Below are positions 1 to 9,194 of a stretch of 64,000 nucleotides of DNA, one piece after another; within the stretch, counting starts at the first letter, position 1; each line of letters begins with the position of its first letter. A program made the translations under genes and the position numbers. Below the pieces are notes generated by a model. The model did not search any database, was not told the DNA's origin, and was given only the letters and a program-made list of their open reading frames with translations. Source of the stretch: Mesostigma viride (lineage: Eukaryota; Streptophyta; Mesostigmatophyceae; Mesostigmatales; Mesostigmataceae); NCBI GenBank assembly GCA_009746045.1, contig RPFO01000076.1, positions 2,407,086-2,471,085 of the forward strand, given 5' to 3'.

Positions 1-185
1 AATCAGGACACTGAGCATGACACTTGAGAACTCTCAAGTGCATGAAGACAGGACACTTATGCATTATGTGTGGATGCAGAAATGATGCAGTTGACACACA
101 TGTTCATTGGAAATAAATAAATATAAGTGTGACAAGCACACAACAAGTTACATCAATCCATCATTACATTATATTAGGAATATAA
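1..185. other. left edge, no gene seen
   Basis: AT-rich sequence downstream of the CACTA transposase gene, which is read on the minus strand. It contains a perfect 9-bp-stem palindrome at 21-40 (CACTTGAGA, two bases, then the complement). CACTA elements end in CACT/AGTG, but no matching terminus was found at the other side, so this is not called a terminal repeat. Confidence 0.4.
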
Positions 186-692
186 TCAATCCCACTCCTC
201 ATCAGTGTATGCAGCACTGTCAGAGTCCGCATAATTTACTACCACACGTTGCCTCTCACTTCTCCTTTGTGTGGGAATGCATGCCTCACCGTCGCTGCTC
301 AGCGACAAATCACTAGCTATGTCATCAGGGCTTGATGCGCTGCCACTAGCCGCTGCCATGGACTTGCCAGCAATGCTCTTGCCACGCGAGCGGTTTGGTG
401 CAGCGGCTGTGTGTGTTTCTACCAATGTGTCCGCAGTGCGCTTGCCACGCGAGCGGCTTGGTGCAGCGGCTGTGTGTGTTTCTACCAATGTGTCCGCAGT
501 GCGCTTGCCACGCGACCAGCTTGGTGCAGTGGTTGCTTGTGGTTCTACCAATGTGCCAACAGTGCGCTTGCCACGTGAGCGACTTGGTGCAGTGGTTGCT
601 TGTGGCTCTACCAATGTGCCAACAGTGCGCTTGCCACGTGAGCGATTAGGTGCAGTGGTTGCTTGTGGCTCTGCAGCCATGCGTGCCATCAA
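186..692 (-). pseudogene. C-terminal repeated basic tail of the CACTA transposase
   Basis: The 3' part of the last exon. It holds about five 21-residue repeats of the type EPQATTAPSRSRGKRTVGTLV with a recurring SRSRGKR basic core that resembles DNA-binding hooks, then an acidic end (SDSAAYTDEEWD). The repeats are 63 bp long in DNA. The tail starts inside an inserted element at 699; a sixth degenerate repeat lies beyond that insertion at about 1395-1460, showing the two parts were once one exon. A role in binding subterminal repeats is inferred only from the basic composition. Confidence 0.6.
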
Positions 693-805
693 GTTTCGTG
701 GCCAGCCGGAGCGGCTGCTTAGGTTTTAGCGGGCAAGTGTTCGAAGCGCGTCATTGGTGAATTACTTGGGGAACTTGGGTTTCCCCGCGAAACTCCAACC
801 GCACG

Positions 806-1115
806 TTCAGATTTCCAAATCTCAAGTAAAGTTCGGCGGAACTTTCTGAACAGGGGCAGTTGACGAGCAGCATTCCTCCGGACGAATGAATTGCGTTCCA
901 TACTTGCGCAAAATTTTGGAAGGTAGCTTGCGTGCAGCCCTACTAAAATTTGTGCGGACATTCAGATTTCCAAATCTCAAGTAAAGTTCGAAGGAAATTT
1001 CTGAACGGGGGTAGTTGGCGGGCAGCGTTCCTCCGGACGAATGAAATGCGTTCCATACTTGCGCAAAATTTCGAAAGGTAGCTTGCGTGTAGCCCTACTA
1101 AAATTTGCGCAAAGT
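806..1115. repeat. two 155-bp tandem units inside the inserted element
   Basis: Two direct copies starting TTCAGATTTCCAAATCTC at 806 and 961, about 90% alike by eye. Their 3' parts hold the shared CGTTCCATACTTGCGCAAAA stretch. Confidence 0.8.
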
Positions 1116-1234
1116 GTGGGACTGAAAATTCGTAACAGAAACTTTTTGGTAGTTGCCGTCACTTCATGTTGCGCAAAGTGTTGGACTGGGAAATTCGTAA
1201 CGGAAACGTTTTGGTAGTTGCCGTCACTTCCTTT
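1107..1234. repeat. two 64-bp tandem units inside the inserted element
   Basis: Copies starting GCGCAAAGTGT at 1107 and 1171, each with GGTAGTTGCCGTCACTTC near the end. They follow directly on the 155-bp repeats, so most of the insertion is repeated DNA. Confidence 0.75.
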
Positions 1235-1394
1235 CGTTCGACTGAAAATTCGCTGAAATTCGCTGAATTCGCACCGTAGCCTAATTTTTAGTACCTCGAA
1301 GTGACGGAGCACCTAAAAATTTGCCCACAAGTACACTTGGCAGCGCGCTCACTGGGAAAAATTGTACAGCCGCTCCGGCGGGCCACTTAAACGA

Positions 1395-1508
1395 ATTGTA
1401 ATGCAGTGGTTGCTTGTGGATCTATGGGTGCAGTGCGATTACCTTGTGAACGACCTCGTGTTGTCATGTCTCTTCGCTTAACACAAAGTGTCACCTTGCG
1501 CTGCAGGT
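1395..1508 (-). pseudogene. CACTA transposase, start of last exon
   Basis: Predicted acceptor CTGCAG at about 1509-1514, then an open frame rich in Arg and Lys (RKVTLCVKRRDM, TTRGRSQGN) that ends in PIDPQATTA exactly where the 699-1386 insertion begins. The sequence resumes on the other side with EPQATTAP, so this piece and 186-692 were one exon. Confidence 0.5.
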
Positions 1509-1565
1509 TCATATCAGCATACACGTCTGTGGTTCTCACTCAGCTGAGCACCCGCAGCACGTGAC

Positions 1566-2106
1566 TTATACATGCTGGGCTGCACTACACGTTTCCTTTA
1601 CCATCTGCCATGGTAATTTACAGTGCACGATAGCTATCTCAGGTGCATACTCTGGATCAACTACAAAACCAACTGAACATACACTCCCGGGAAGGACTAA
1701 AGCATCCTGCTTGGGCGCTCGCTCCCCTAAAGGTATAAGCGTCAATCCCTCTAAAGGGAGCTCTTTCACAGAACCGACATCAAACAGAGCGACCTTTAAA
1801 AGAACTTGCCTACTCCATCCTTCCGTCGGGGCACGGAGGAAACTATGCAGAATGTGTGTGATGCGGCCATACCTAACCCCCTCTTTACCATAATTAAACC
1901 ATTACTCCTGAGTTGCGATGGCAAACAGTTTGTCGGCGACTGCAGTTCGGTGATTGCTGCCATTGATGTGGATTGAGTCATGCTCGTCACAAGCAGGCTC
2001 CATGCCACACACCGCCGCCGTAATCATCGTGGGGAGGCGTGGCTCCTGGTTTTGCGTGATCCATTGCTTCAACCACGCCAGGTTGCCAACGTGAACGAGC
2101 CGACGC
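1566..2106 (-). pseudogene. CACTA transposase, DUF4216-like block with in-frame stop
   Basis: Acceptor TTGCAG ends at 2107. The exon codes RRLVHVGNLAWLKQW..., then after an in-frame TAA at 1902-1904 continues in the same frame as YGKEGVRYGRITHIL...VALFDVGSVKELPLEGL. The pattern 'YG.I..I ... V.LFDVG' and a following PxG-rich stretch resemble the C-terminal DUF4216 block of CACTA transposases. The TAA makes a functional full-length product unlikely unless a very short intron removes it, for which no good splice sites are seen. Confidence 0.5.
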
Positions 2107-2457
2107 CTGCAAGTGACAAAGGCGAATAACGTACATCACATTGCAAAATCAATTAAACATACAATTAAACACAGTTGTCCCACTTCATACAATTATCAAC
2201 ATAGTGAAAAAAAGCATCTTCATCATTGCATGCACAACCAGATATTGCGTGTAGACAAGGACATAAGAATGTCACTGTGAAATCTAGAAAATCAACCACA
2301 TTAAGCACGAGTAAGCAAATCAGAAGAATGCAGGAAACATATGATAATCCTATATGTACATGCGTTGCAAGATTACACCCTCCTTTCGGCTGAACTGAAT
2401 TAAAATTACCAATGCGAGGGTGTACAAATGTAGCATCGGTTTCTACAAGAAACTCAC

Positions 2458-2645
2458 CAGAATTCAATTCCATATCTGGGCTCGTATGTTGCATGCTGAA
2501 GTGCAAATTCCAGCATCAGTTGTAAGGCCTCAAGCTGCTCGACCTCAGAGAGAGTATATGCTTGTTGACGAAAGCGCTTGCTCGGCAGAATACACTTGGA
2601 CGGATCAGTTTCCAGAATGTCCCACACAGACGGGAAGCCTTGACC
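2458..2645 (-). pseudogene. CACTA transposase, exon between DUF4218-like and DUF4216-like blocks
   Basis: Predicted acceptor after a T-rich tract ending in CAG at 2646 and donor GTGAGT at 2452-2457. Codes about 62 residues (GFPSVWDILETDPSKCIL...YTLSEVEQLEALQLM), leucine-rich and without a recognised motif. The frame stays open with its neighbours under these splice sites. Confidence 0.5.
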
Positions 2646-2791
2646 CTGAAAAAAAAAAAAACATGAACCAAATAGAAAAAAAAGAACGTAAGTACATGTT
2701 TTGCATACACTTAACCTGCTAGAAACACTCGCTGAAACATGGGAAATGTGCATGCAGCCAAGCAAACACGAAGTTTGTTTAAAAAACTTAC

Positions 2792-3312
2792 CCACACAGT
2801 CTGGCGCGTGAAGTAGCTCAGGATGTTCAATGCCTCGAAGTCCATGAAGAAGTTCCCCATGGAGCATTCCACGTTCTTGTTTGACAACGGGCCAGAAGTA
2901 ATCACCGCCATTTGGCGCTCACCCCAAGTCATGCTCCGGCCATCAGGAAGGCCAGCATACCGGATCTGTTCCGCCAAGTGAGATGCAGCATGGACTGATC
3001 TTGACATTTCTGACGCTGGCATAACACACTCTAATGCAACCACCGCACGCACCATCATTTCGCCCACTTCGACTAACTGCGATTGAGTGAGGCACCTTGC
3101 TGAAAATACAGCATTGAAGGCCACAGAGAGCTGGACAAATGCCGCGCGGGCATCCGGATGCAAACGATTGCGCAACACGACCGGCAACAACAAGCACATG
3201 TACTTGTTTTTGTCACTTGTTTTCATCGTCTCATCGCTTTTCCCGTCAGCGGCTAGTCCGTGGTATCGCCCAGGCACATAGTCCGGGAGGCGGTCGAACG
3301 CCTTTTCCACCT
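2792..3312 (-). pseudogene. CACTA transposase, DUF4218-like block
   Basis: Acceptor TGCAG at 3313-3317 and donor GTAAGT at 2786-2791 give a 174-codon exon. It contains the DUF4218 pattern: 'LPVVLRNRLHPDARAAFVQL...FNAVFSARC' followed by 'LE...MP...MSRSVHAASHLAEQIRYAG' and 'MTWGERQMAV', matching the known 'LLPVAIRGLLP...LCSFFNAICSK...MVHLPVHL...R.MYPFERYM' series. This block follows the TNP2 core in plant CACTA transposases. Confidence 0.7.
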
Positions 3313-3702
3313 CTGCATTCAACAGAAACATGGTATGATACACAGATGTAAACGATCACATTGACAATTTGATCAGAAAATTATGTCAGAGGCGAATTCT
3401 CAGAGTGGCCAAACACTGTCAGCCCAAATGCTCCGGCAAATCCTGACACTAACCCCGTAAATAGTTATTGAAAAAATGAAAGGAAGTCTTACAAGCAACA
3501 TGTTTACCCTAACAAGGGCACTTGGTTTGATGTGGTACACAGAAATCTCTAATGACAGTGGACTACGTCATGGGATCTATGGACCAACACAGCAATTAAG
3601 CAATCTTGGCAGATGACAACATGAAACACTTTATATAAAATACCAACAAACAACATCCAAACCAATTCCAATAAAAAAGCATATACACGTCCACAGACAT
3701 AC

Positions 3703-3885
3703 CACGGGTGGCCGCTTTCTCCTCCGACGTGAGTTGACATGGTGGATGTCGAGAGTTTTTTTTAATGCTTATTGTCCGGACACCGTTCTTCGCCACTTTC
3801 TCCACCTCTTCCGCGGTAACCCAGAGCTCCTGATTAAGGCCCAGTTGTTGCAGCCTTGCTCGAACAGCAGGGGTATGAGCTTTCC
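3703..3885 (-). pseudogene. CACTA transposase, short linker exon
   Basis: Acceptor TGCAG at 3886-3890 and donor GTATGT at 3697-3702. Codes KAHTPAVRARLQQLGLNQELW...SRHPPCQLTSEEKAATRG. It lies where CACTA transposases have a variable linker between the TNP2 core and the DUF4218 block. Confidence 0.55.
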
Positions 3886-4046
3886 CTGCACATAATAAAA
3901 AAGGCCACAAATGACAACACAATATCAACGAAACGCACAATCAATAATCAATCAACAAGTATGTAACAAAAATTTGTCCCTTGCATATGACAAAGTTTAC
4001 AAACTGCACACTAGAAAAAAAAAGAACACTGTCGCGTGCTACTTAC

Positions 4047-4769
4047 CGCTGGTGCAGTTGACTATCCGGAGCAGGCAGTTCGGGCCAAGGTGAAATTCAT
4101 CCACCAGATGTCGAATTAACAGCTTGGTCCAGTACGGCAGCTTGCCGAATATTTCAGGTTGCACCCCCAACTCTTCCCGACAATATTTCAGGTACCCATC
4201 ATAATCCATTTCTGGAGGGGCAGCTCCAGTCCCGGATGGTCGCGCAGGGTCACCTTCCTTCAAAAGCGTAGAGTGCCCTAAGTACACAAGCTTCCCATTG
4301 GAAAAAAAAGTTGCTTCCCATTCTGGCCCATGTAACATGCAGCCGCAGTATCCAGCATCTGGGATGTTTAGTGACTTTGCAAAAGCTGGGTAGTCGTGGA
4401 TTACCCACAGTAGGAGCGCCTGCAGGCGCACAGGTTGTAACTGGCCGCCCTGGTCATCCACGATGTCGCATACATAAAAACCATTCCACATCGCCACAAG
4501 CTCATCAACCGCCAACTCCCAGTACACCTGCATTCTTTTTGGAGCCTTGCCCTTGGCGGCACTTATCAGCAGAACCATAGGTGAGAAGTTCTTGTTGACA
4601 AATACCCACTCAGGTAAATTGTAGCAAGCCATAAAAGCTGGCCAGCAAGAATAGTTTCCCATAAAGCTACGCGGACACACTCCGTCAACCGCCATCCCGA
4701 ATATAAGATTACGCAGCTCAGTACGAAACTGCGGGTAAAGATTTTTTACATGTTGTACAGCCGGACAGT
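4047..4769 (-). pseudogene. CACTA transposase, TNP2 (Transposase_21) core
   Basis: Acceptor TGCAG at 4770-4774 and donor GTAAGT at 4041-4046. The exon has the diagnostic TNP2 series: FGMAVDGVCPRSFMGNYSCWP, then YNLPEWVFVNKNFSPMVLLI, a 'P..MQVYWELAVDELVAMWNG' stretch, and LQALLLWVIHDYPAFAKSLN followed by GYCGCMLHG. These correspond to 'LATDGFNPF....YS.WP...YNLPPW...VYL.PLI.EL..LW..GV..ALL.TI.DFPAY..LSG...C..C' of CACTA transposases. This domain carries the transposase activity in the family. Confidence 0.8.
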
Positions 4770-5009
4770 CTGCAAAAAGAAACTGAGGCAAGGAAAGAAC
4801 AAACCACAGAGAATGCATTGAAGCAACGGTAAGAAATACAGATACATCACTTAACACGACACTGACCTTGCCAGGCTTCAATGGCAAGATTCAGGGTTAC
4901 TAACGTTCTAGCTCTACATACCAAAGTAACGCGGCGTTGTGAAACTCTATCGGCAAGCAAAGATAAAAAAAAACAAGCAATGGCCAGATGTAGAGGCTAT
5001 GGATTACGA

Positions 5010-5617
5010 ACCTTTGACTCCGTCCACAGTCCGCGTCGGCGAATCTGCATCCTTGTTTTCTTTCTCTCCTGCATACCTCAGTGCCCTTGACATCTTCTCC
5101 ATTCTGAACCACCCCCGAACCCTGTCGAGCAAAGAAAACACTCTGACTTGCCGATAGGGCTTCCTCGTATTAATCACCATGCCGTCTGTGTCTGTGTATA
5201 TCTCATAACGAGGTTCGGCGCACTTTGGGCACTGCTGGAGATCCTTATCTTTGTATACATAGTCGTCACACTTGCACGCATCGTATACTTTATACGTCAA
5301 GCCCAAGTCTCGCAACAGGCGTCTAGCCGCCTCAACAGAAGCTGGCAAGACATTCCCTGGTGGAAGGAGAGAACTAAAAGGGCCAGCTGTGCGTCCGCGA
5401 ACTTCCGAGTACGACCTCCTTGGCCCCATTGCGTTAGCAATTGTAGGGCCGCCACAACAGCTGGAACGTTAGATCCTGGGTACAAAGGCGTCTCAAAATG
5501 TACTCTGTTTGCAGCAGCATCAAAATTCCGGGCGAATTCCATAGCTGCCTCAGGCCCAGTTCGGTACTCATCGGCCCATCCCTCCATGAGGAAGTCGTCA
5601 AGGCCTTGTTCCTCCAT
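5010..5617 (-). pseudogene. CACTA transposase, N-terminal exon with zinc-binding motif
   Basis: The ATG at 5617 starts MEEQGLDDFLMEGWADEYR, followed by ETPLYPGSNVPAVVAALQLL, which matches the 'PLYPG......f...L.LL.LK' beginning of TNP2 proteins. The frame then shifts near 5370 and continues as LPPGNVLPASVEAARRLLRDLGLTYKVYDACKCDDYVYKD with QQCPKCAEPRY, the family's 'DLGL.Y..IDAC.NDC.L......C..CG..RW' zinc block. The donor near 5010 is not certain. The one-base shift makes this a pseudogene unless a micro-intron corrects it. Confidence 0.7.
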
Positions 5618-5643
5618 GGTTGAAAATCGCTAAACAACCAATG

Positions 5644-5730
5644 ATGGCGGCAGCAACGGGGACGGCCCGCGGCCGCCTTGCCGCGGGCCCTCCCCGTTGC
5701 TGCCGCCATGGCTACCATGGCGGCAGCAAC
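5644..5730. repeat. two alternative hairpins sharing one arm, upstream of the CACTA start
   Basis: Hairpin 1 has a 30-bp stem at 5644-5673 and 5680-5709 with a 6-nt loop and one mismatch. Hairpin 2 has a perfect 16-bp stem at 5696-5711 and 5715-5730 with a 3-nt loop. The middle arm (GTTGCTGCCGCCATGG) can pair with either neighbour. They lie 27 bp upstream of the transposase ATG, so they are in its likely 5' leader or promoter. Confidence 0.85.
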
Positions 5731-5977
5731 GAGGTGTTTTCGTGGCCCCCGGCTGCGTCCTTGCATGCCTAAAACGCAAAGAACGAAGGGGCACCGACCG
5801 CGTCTGACTGTCGAGCTAGCCAACGGACCGCGTGGGCTATTCCCGCGGCTACGCATGCGTCAGTTATGTTAACCGTCCAATTTGGGTAATCTATGTAACC
5901 GCAGCTTCTTGATGCGGATTCAATCCTACTCGAACATGATGTCACCTTTGCACCGTTAACCATGGCAGTGAGAGGCC

Positions 5978-6287
5978 CGAATCCGATACTTTGCTCCTTA
6001 TTAGCCCCTTAGCCTGTCAACGTCACACCAGTGTGTGACCACCTTCATTCAGGATTCGGTGATACTTATTTCTTATTTCACCTCTCTGGTTTCTAATTGG
6101 ATACTAAATATACCGATTTCCTCGAATCCGATACTTTGCGCCTTATTAGCCCCTTAGCCTGTCACCCTCACACCAGTGTGTGACCACCTTCATTCAGGAT
6201 TCGGTGATACTTATTTCTGATTTCACCTCTCTGGTTTATAATTGGATACTAAATATACCGATTTCCCCGAATCCGATACTTTGCGCC
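5978..6287. repeat. 145-bp tandem repeat, two full units and a 20-bp partial
   Basis: Units start CGAATCCGATACTTTGC at 5978, 6123 and 6268. Each full unit holds the short palindrome TCACACCAGTGTGTGA and the phrase ATTCAGGATTCGGTGATAC. Units differ by about 5 bases. Position upstream of the transposase gene would suit CACTA subterminal repeats, but this is inference. Confidence 0.85.
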
Positions 6288-6887
6288 ATGGCGTTCAGAT
6301 CAGCAGGATTCGCTCCTAAAGTAAGATCCTGTCGACTTCCGCCGGGAGAGATGATTGACGGTAGATGGGCCAAGATCGGACGGAGTTCCTTTTTGCCGCG
6401 CAAAATTGACATCCGCAATTAGCACAGTGCCGTTAATTGTGCGAATTCAAAACCTGCGCCTTGTCATTAAGAATTGACAACGGCGCCAAGGATGGAGCAC
6501 GCAAACGCGTTAATGTCGGCTGGGGGTGGTTTGGTAGTGGGGAAGAATGGTGGGGAATCACATCACCGCCGATGATGTGAAGTAGTTAAGAACCACGCCA
6601 GAGCTGTGAGCTCCTGGTCTTTCACGCGCACAACGGGATGAGCCAAAGTTGCAAGACAGCAACCTTTTAACCCGTGCACCAAGCCACGACCACGGTGAGC
6701 GTTTCCACGTCCAATGTGGGAACCTCGGTTCGTGCTTGCCCAGATAGCTGGTCATCCCCCATGACCAAGCTATATCCTTTGTGTTGTTCCTCGTTCCCAT
6801 CGGCGTGACGAGGCACGTGCAGGCGTGCAAGCAAATCCTCAACGTCCACTGGCATCAGTGCAGAGCCAGGACGAACTGGATTTGCCT
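6288..6887. other. no gene seen; left flank of the copia insertion
   Basis: No convincing coding sequence on either strand. The sequence at about 6607-6627 (TGTGAGCTCCTGGTCTTTCAC) is close to one near 12017-12037 right of the copia element, which may be dispersed repeat. The five bases TGCCT at 6883-6887 are the left copy of the copia target duplication. Confidence 0.5.
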
Positions 6888-7695
6888 TGTTAGGGATATT
6901 ATATCCACCTGGCCACAATATATCCCAGCCTGATTTATTTCTTGTTGGATTTATTCCATATGGACTGGGAATTTGATAGCTTTGATAAGCTAGATGAATT
7001 GGGCTCAATGAGCTGATCAATATTCATGTGCCATAGTCCTATACTTGGACATGGATGACTTGTAACTGGAGTCAGCCTAGTAGCATCACGTATTTGATTG
7101 ACAAGTGGTGCTATGGCCTATTGGACAAGTGTTTGGTCCATGAGCTGACAAATGTTGGAAGCTCATGATGACACATGTAATGACTTACATGATGACAAGT
7201 GGGTAGACTCATTGTATGACACTTGTCACTCCAAGGAGAAGAGATGTGTCACTTTATTAATCATGTTATGTGGCACATTATTATGTAGACACTTGGCATC
7301 TAGCTATTATGCCAGCTCATTGGATCATGTCTAGAATGTTCTAGGAATGTTCTAAGAATATGCCAGGAATATTCCTGGAATATACTGAGAATATGCTGGG
7401 AATATGCTGGGAATATGCTAGGATGTTTCTACAAGCTTCTGTGATGATGTCATTGCTGATGTCATCCTTCCTAGCCTAAAAGGTATAAAAGGAAACTGCC
7501 CCCTAAGGGCAGGTACCTCCATTCAACCTCCATTCAAGCTCTTCTCCAACTATTATATTCTAATAAAGCCATTTATTCTTCCACGTAAATTGTCTTCAAC
7601 CTCTCTTTCTTTCAGCACCTGCAAGGTGTGTGGGTAGCAAGGCCAAGCACAAGGCATTGTGTAAAACCCATTAGTTTCCTCTCCCAATCCAAACA
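6888..7695 (+). repeat. 5' LTR of the deleted copia element
   Basis: Starts TGTTAGGGATATTATATCC and ends CCAAACA. It carries a run of imperfect 11-bp repeats (GAATATGCTGG type, about 7329-7425). It differs from the 3' LTR by a few substitutions and an extra 39 bp (about 7626-7664) between the shared GCACCTGCAAG and AACCCATTAG. Confidence 0.92.
7484..7490 (+). promoter_or_regulatory. TATA box of the copia 5' LTR
   Basis: TATAAAA about 78 bp upstream of AATAAA (7562-7567). This gives a typical U3-R arrangement with transcription expected to start near 7515. The same pair lies at 11184-11190 and 11262-11267 in the 3' LTR. Confidence 0.7.
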
Positions 7696-7707
7696 TGGTA
7701 TCGGAGG
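7696..7707 (+). other. primer binding site, initiator tRNA-Met type
   Basis: TGGTATCGGAGG directly follows the 5' LTR terminal CA. It matches the TGGTATCAGAGC site complementary to the 3' end of initiator tRNA-Met used by most copia elements, with changes near the 3' end. Confidence 0.8.
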
Positions 7708-7778
7708 TTTGTTACTGAGGAACAAGAAGACCACTGTGAACCCAGAGACATCCAGTTCCATTGGCGACTGAAGACACC

Positions 7779-9194
7779 ATGGCTACCAAGGAAGCGTGCT
7801 ACAAGCAATTCCGGGCAACAAGCAAGTCCATCACAACGTTTGATGGGCGGTCTCTGAGGAAATGGGAAGAAATCAAGGCTGTGTTGAAGGCCTTAGCATC
7901 GGCCTATTGTGACCTGGTCAAGGTCCTAACTGGAGAGGAGGATTCGCTAAAGGAGGTCAAGACTGCGCTGCTGGAGGCGGAGGAGCTACTGCACGGAAGG
8001 CGTTCTGCTCAAGCAAAGAAGGAGGGCTCCCCTAACGGCCAGGTTTTCCACACTACTACGAAGAAAAGTGGAGGAAAGAGGCGGTGCAATTACTGCAAGA
8101 AGGCCGGGCACGTGGACACCCAGTGCTGGGAGAAGCATCCGGAGCTGAAGCAAGAACGCAAGAACAAGGCAACGCGACGGAACCAAGCGAGAAAGGAGCA
8201 CTCACCAGGTGCCAGCGAGGCGCGTATCACCGAGGAGGCTGCGGAGCGGTCCGGCTTCGTCTTCGCCACCATCGCCGAGTCGCCATCGCCGTCGGATGCT
8301 GCTGCACTCACGCAGTATGAAAAGAAAGCACCGACCAGCTGGGTGCTGGATTCCGCAGCGAGCTGTCACATGACGCCATGCCCGTCGGATTTCGTGTGCC
8401 TGCACCCTCACAACAGGGAAATCGCCGGCTCAGGCGGCAAACTGAAGGCGACAGCCATCGGGACTGTCAAGCTGAAGCTGCCGGGCCAGGAGGCAGACGT
8501 GCACCTCCAAAACGCGCTGCTCGTTCCAAAGCTGAGCACCCGACTTTTATCTGTCGGCCAGCTCGTCAAGGATGGCCACAACGTCGACCTCGCCAAGCGG
8601 GTTGCTGTGCTGGACAGCAGGCCCTGCAGCATCGTGACGAGGAACAACGCCTACTTTTTGCCCGCGCGCGGTGCGGACGCAGCGATGGACGCCATCCCAG
8701 AGCTGAAATCGTCGGCGACGAGCTTCAAGAACGACGCTGCCTGTCAAGGGCAGAAAATGGCGAGCAGCGAGCGCAGCATCTCACGTGCCTCGGGACACGC
8801 GGCGGAGTGGCTGGCCGTGGGCCTAACGGTCATACTGGCCATGCTTGCCCGTGTATGCGGGATCGGGGGCGGCCTACTGGGCATTACTCGCACACTGCGT
8901 GGCTTTTTATACTCTGCGCCGGCCCAGTGGAAGTTCACGCCAATTCGAGAAGTTTCCAGCGCAATGGAGAAGTCCGTGTCAGACGCTGAAGTACTTCCAG
9001 AAACCGCGGTCCAGAACAGCCCAGTGCATGCGGAGGGCGTTGTCGCCGCCAGCATACCAGGTGACACTGGTGCTAGTAACCCAAGTCCGGCGACCAGACC
9101 AAAGGCGCGGCGCTCGAACGCTGCCAGCCTAACTGAGGGGGAACAAATTCGTGACGCGAGGGCGAAATCGACCAAGCTGCCAAATTTTTTTTAA
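7779..9194 (+). CDS. short Gag-protease polypeptide of the deleted copia element
   Basis: 471 codons from the ATG at 7779. A short Gag remnant (residues 1-90) is followed by a CCHC zinc knuckle (CNYCKKAGHVDTQC, ~residues 103-116), then the copia protease region: VLDSAASCHMTPCPSDF, with DSA where DSG is usual, and the conserved tail 'VHLQNALLVPKLSTRLLSVGQLVKDGHNVDL'-type block up to about residue 290. Usual copia Gag is over 200 residues before the knuckle, so Gag is shortened. A hydrophobic stretch (WLAVGLTVILAMLARVCGIG, ~residues 345-364) could be a membrane segment; nothing similar is expected at this place. Integrase and RT are missing. Confidence 0.8.
   Translation: MATKEACYKQFRATSKSITTFDGRSLRKWEEIKAVLKALASAYCDLVKVLTGEEDSLKEVKTALLEAEELLHGRRSAQAKKEGSPNGQVFHTTTKKSGGKRRCNYCKKAGHVDTQCWEKHPELKQERKNKATRRNQARKEHSPGASEARITEEAAERSGFVFATIAESPSPSDAAALTQYEKKAPTSWVLDSAASCHMTPCPSDFVCLHPHNREIAGSGGKLKATAIGTVKLKLPGQEADVHLQNALLVPKLSTRLLSVGQLVKDGHNVDLAKRVAVLDSRPCSIVTRNNAYFLPARGADAAMDAIPELKSSATSFKNDAACQGQKMASSERSISRASGHAAEWLAVGLTVILAMLARVCGIGGGLLGITRTLRGFLYSAPAQWKFTPIREVSSAMEKSVSDAEVLPETAVQNSPVHAEGVVAASIPGDTGASNPSPATRPKARRSNAASLTEGEQIRDARAKSTKLPNFF

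Larger units (their letters stand above)
699..1386. mobile_element. short inverted-repeat insertion (MITE-like) inside the CACTA last exon
   Basis: The insertion is bounded by near-perfect inverted repeats, GTGGCCAGCCGGAGCGGCTG at 699-718 and its counterpart with one mismatch (GTGGCCCGCCGGAGCGGCTG on the minus strand) at 1366-1385. The interrupted repeat-tail coding sequence continues on each side. Inside are tandem repeats and no convincing gene. An exact target-site duplication was not found; the flanks AAGTTTCGT and ACTTAAACG are instead roughly reverse complements, so the terminal repeat may be a little longer. Superfamily unassigned. Confidence 0.65.
186..5617 (-). mobile_element. CACTA (En/Spm-type) transposon coding region, decayed
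   Basis: A minus-strand gene that can be assembled from about seven exons with GT-AG borders and encodes a TNP2-like (Transposase_21) protein of the CACTA superfamily, a cut-and-paste DNA transposase. Evidence for the family is the order of blocks: an N-terminal part with a CxxC zinc-binding motif, the TNP2 core, a DUF4218-like block, a DUF4216-like block and a basic repeated tail. Inactivating changes are a frameshift near 5370, an in-frame TAA at 1902-1904 and a ~0.69 kb insertion at 699-1386. Terminal inverted repeats were not identified, so only the coding span is given. Confidence 0.75.

Noticed and set aside
5148-5633. 161-codon plus-strand frame over the CACTA N-terminal exon
   Set aside because: Antisense shadow; the minus-strand frame has clear TNP2 motifs.
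7152-7334. 60-codon frame repeated at 10852-11034
   Set aside because: It lies in both copia LTRs and is duplicated only because the LTRs are.
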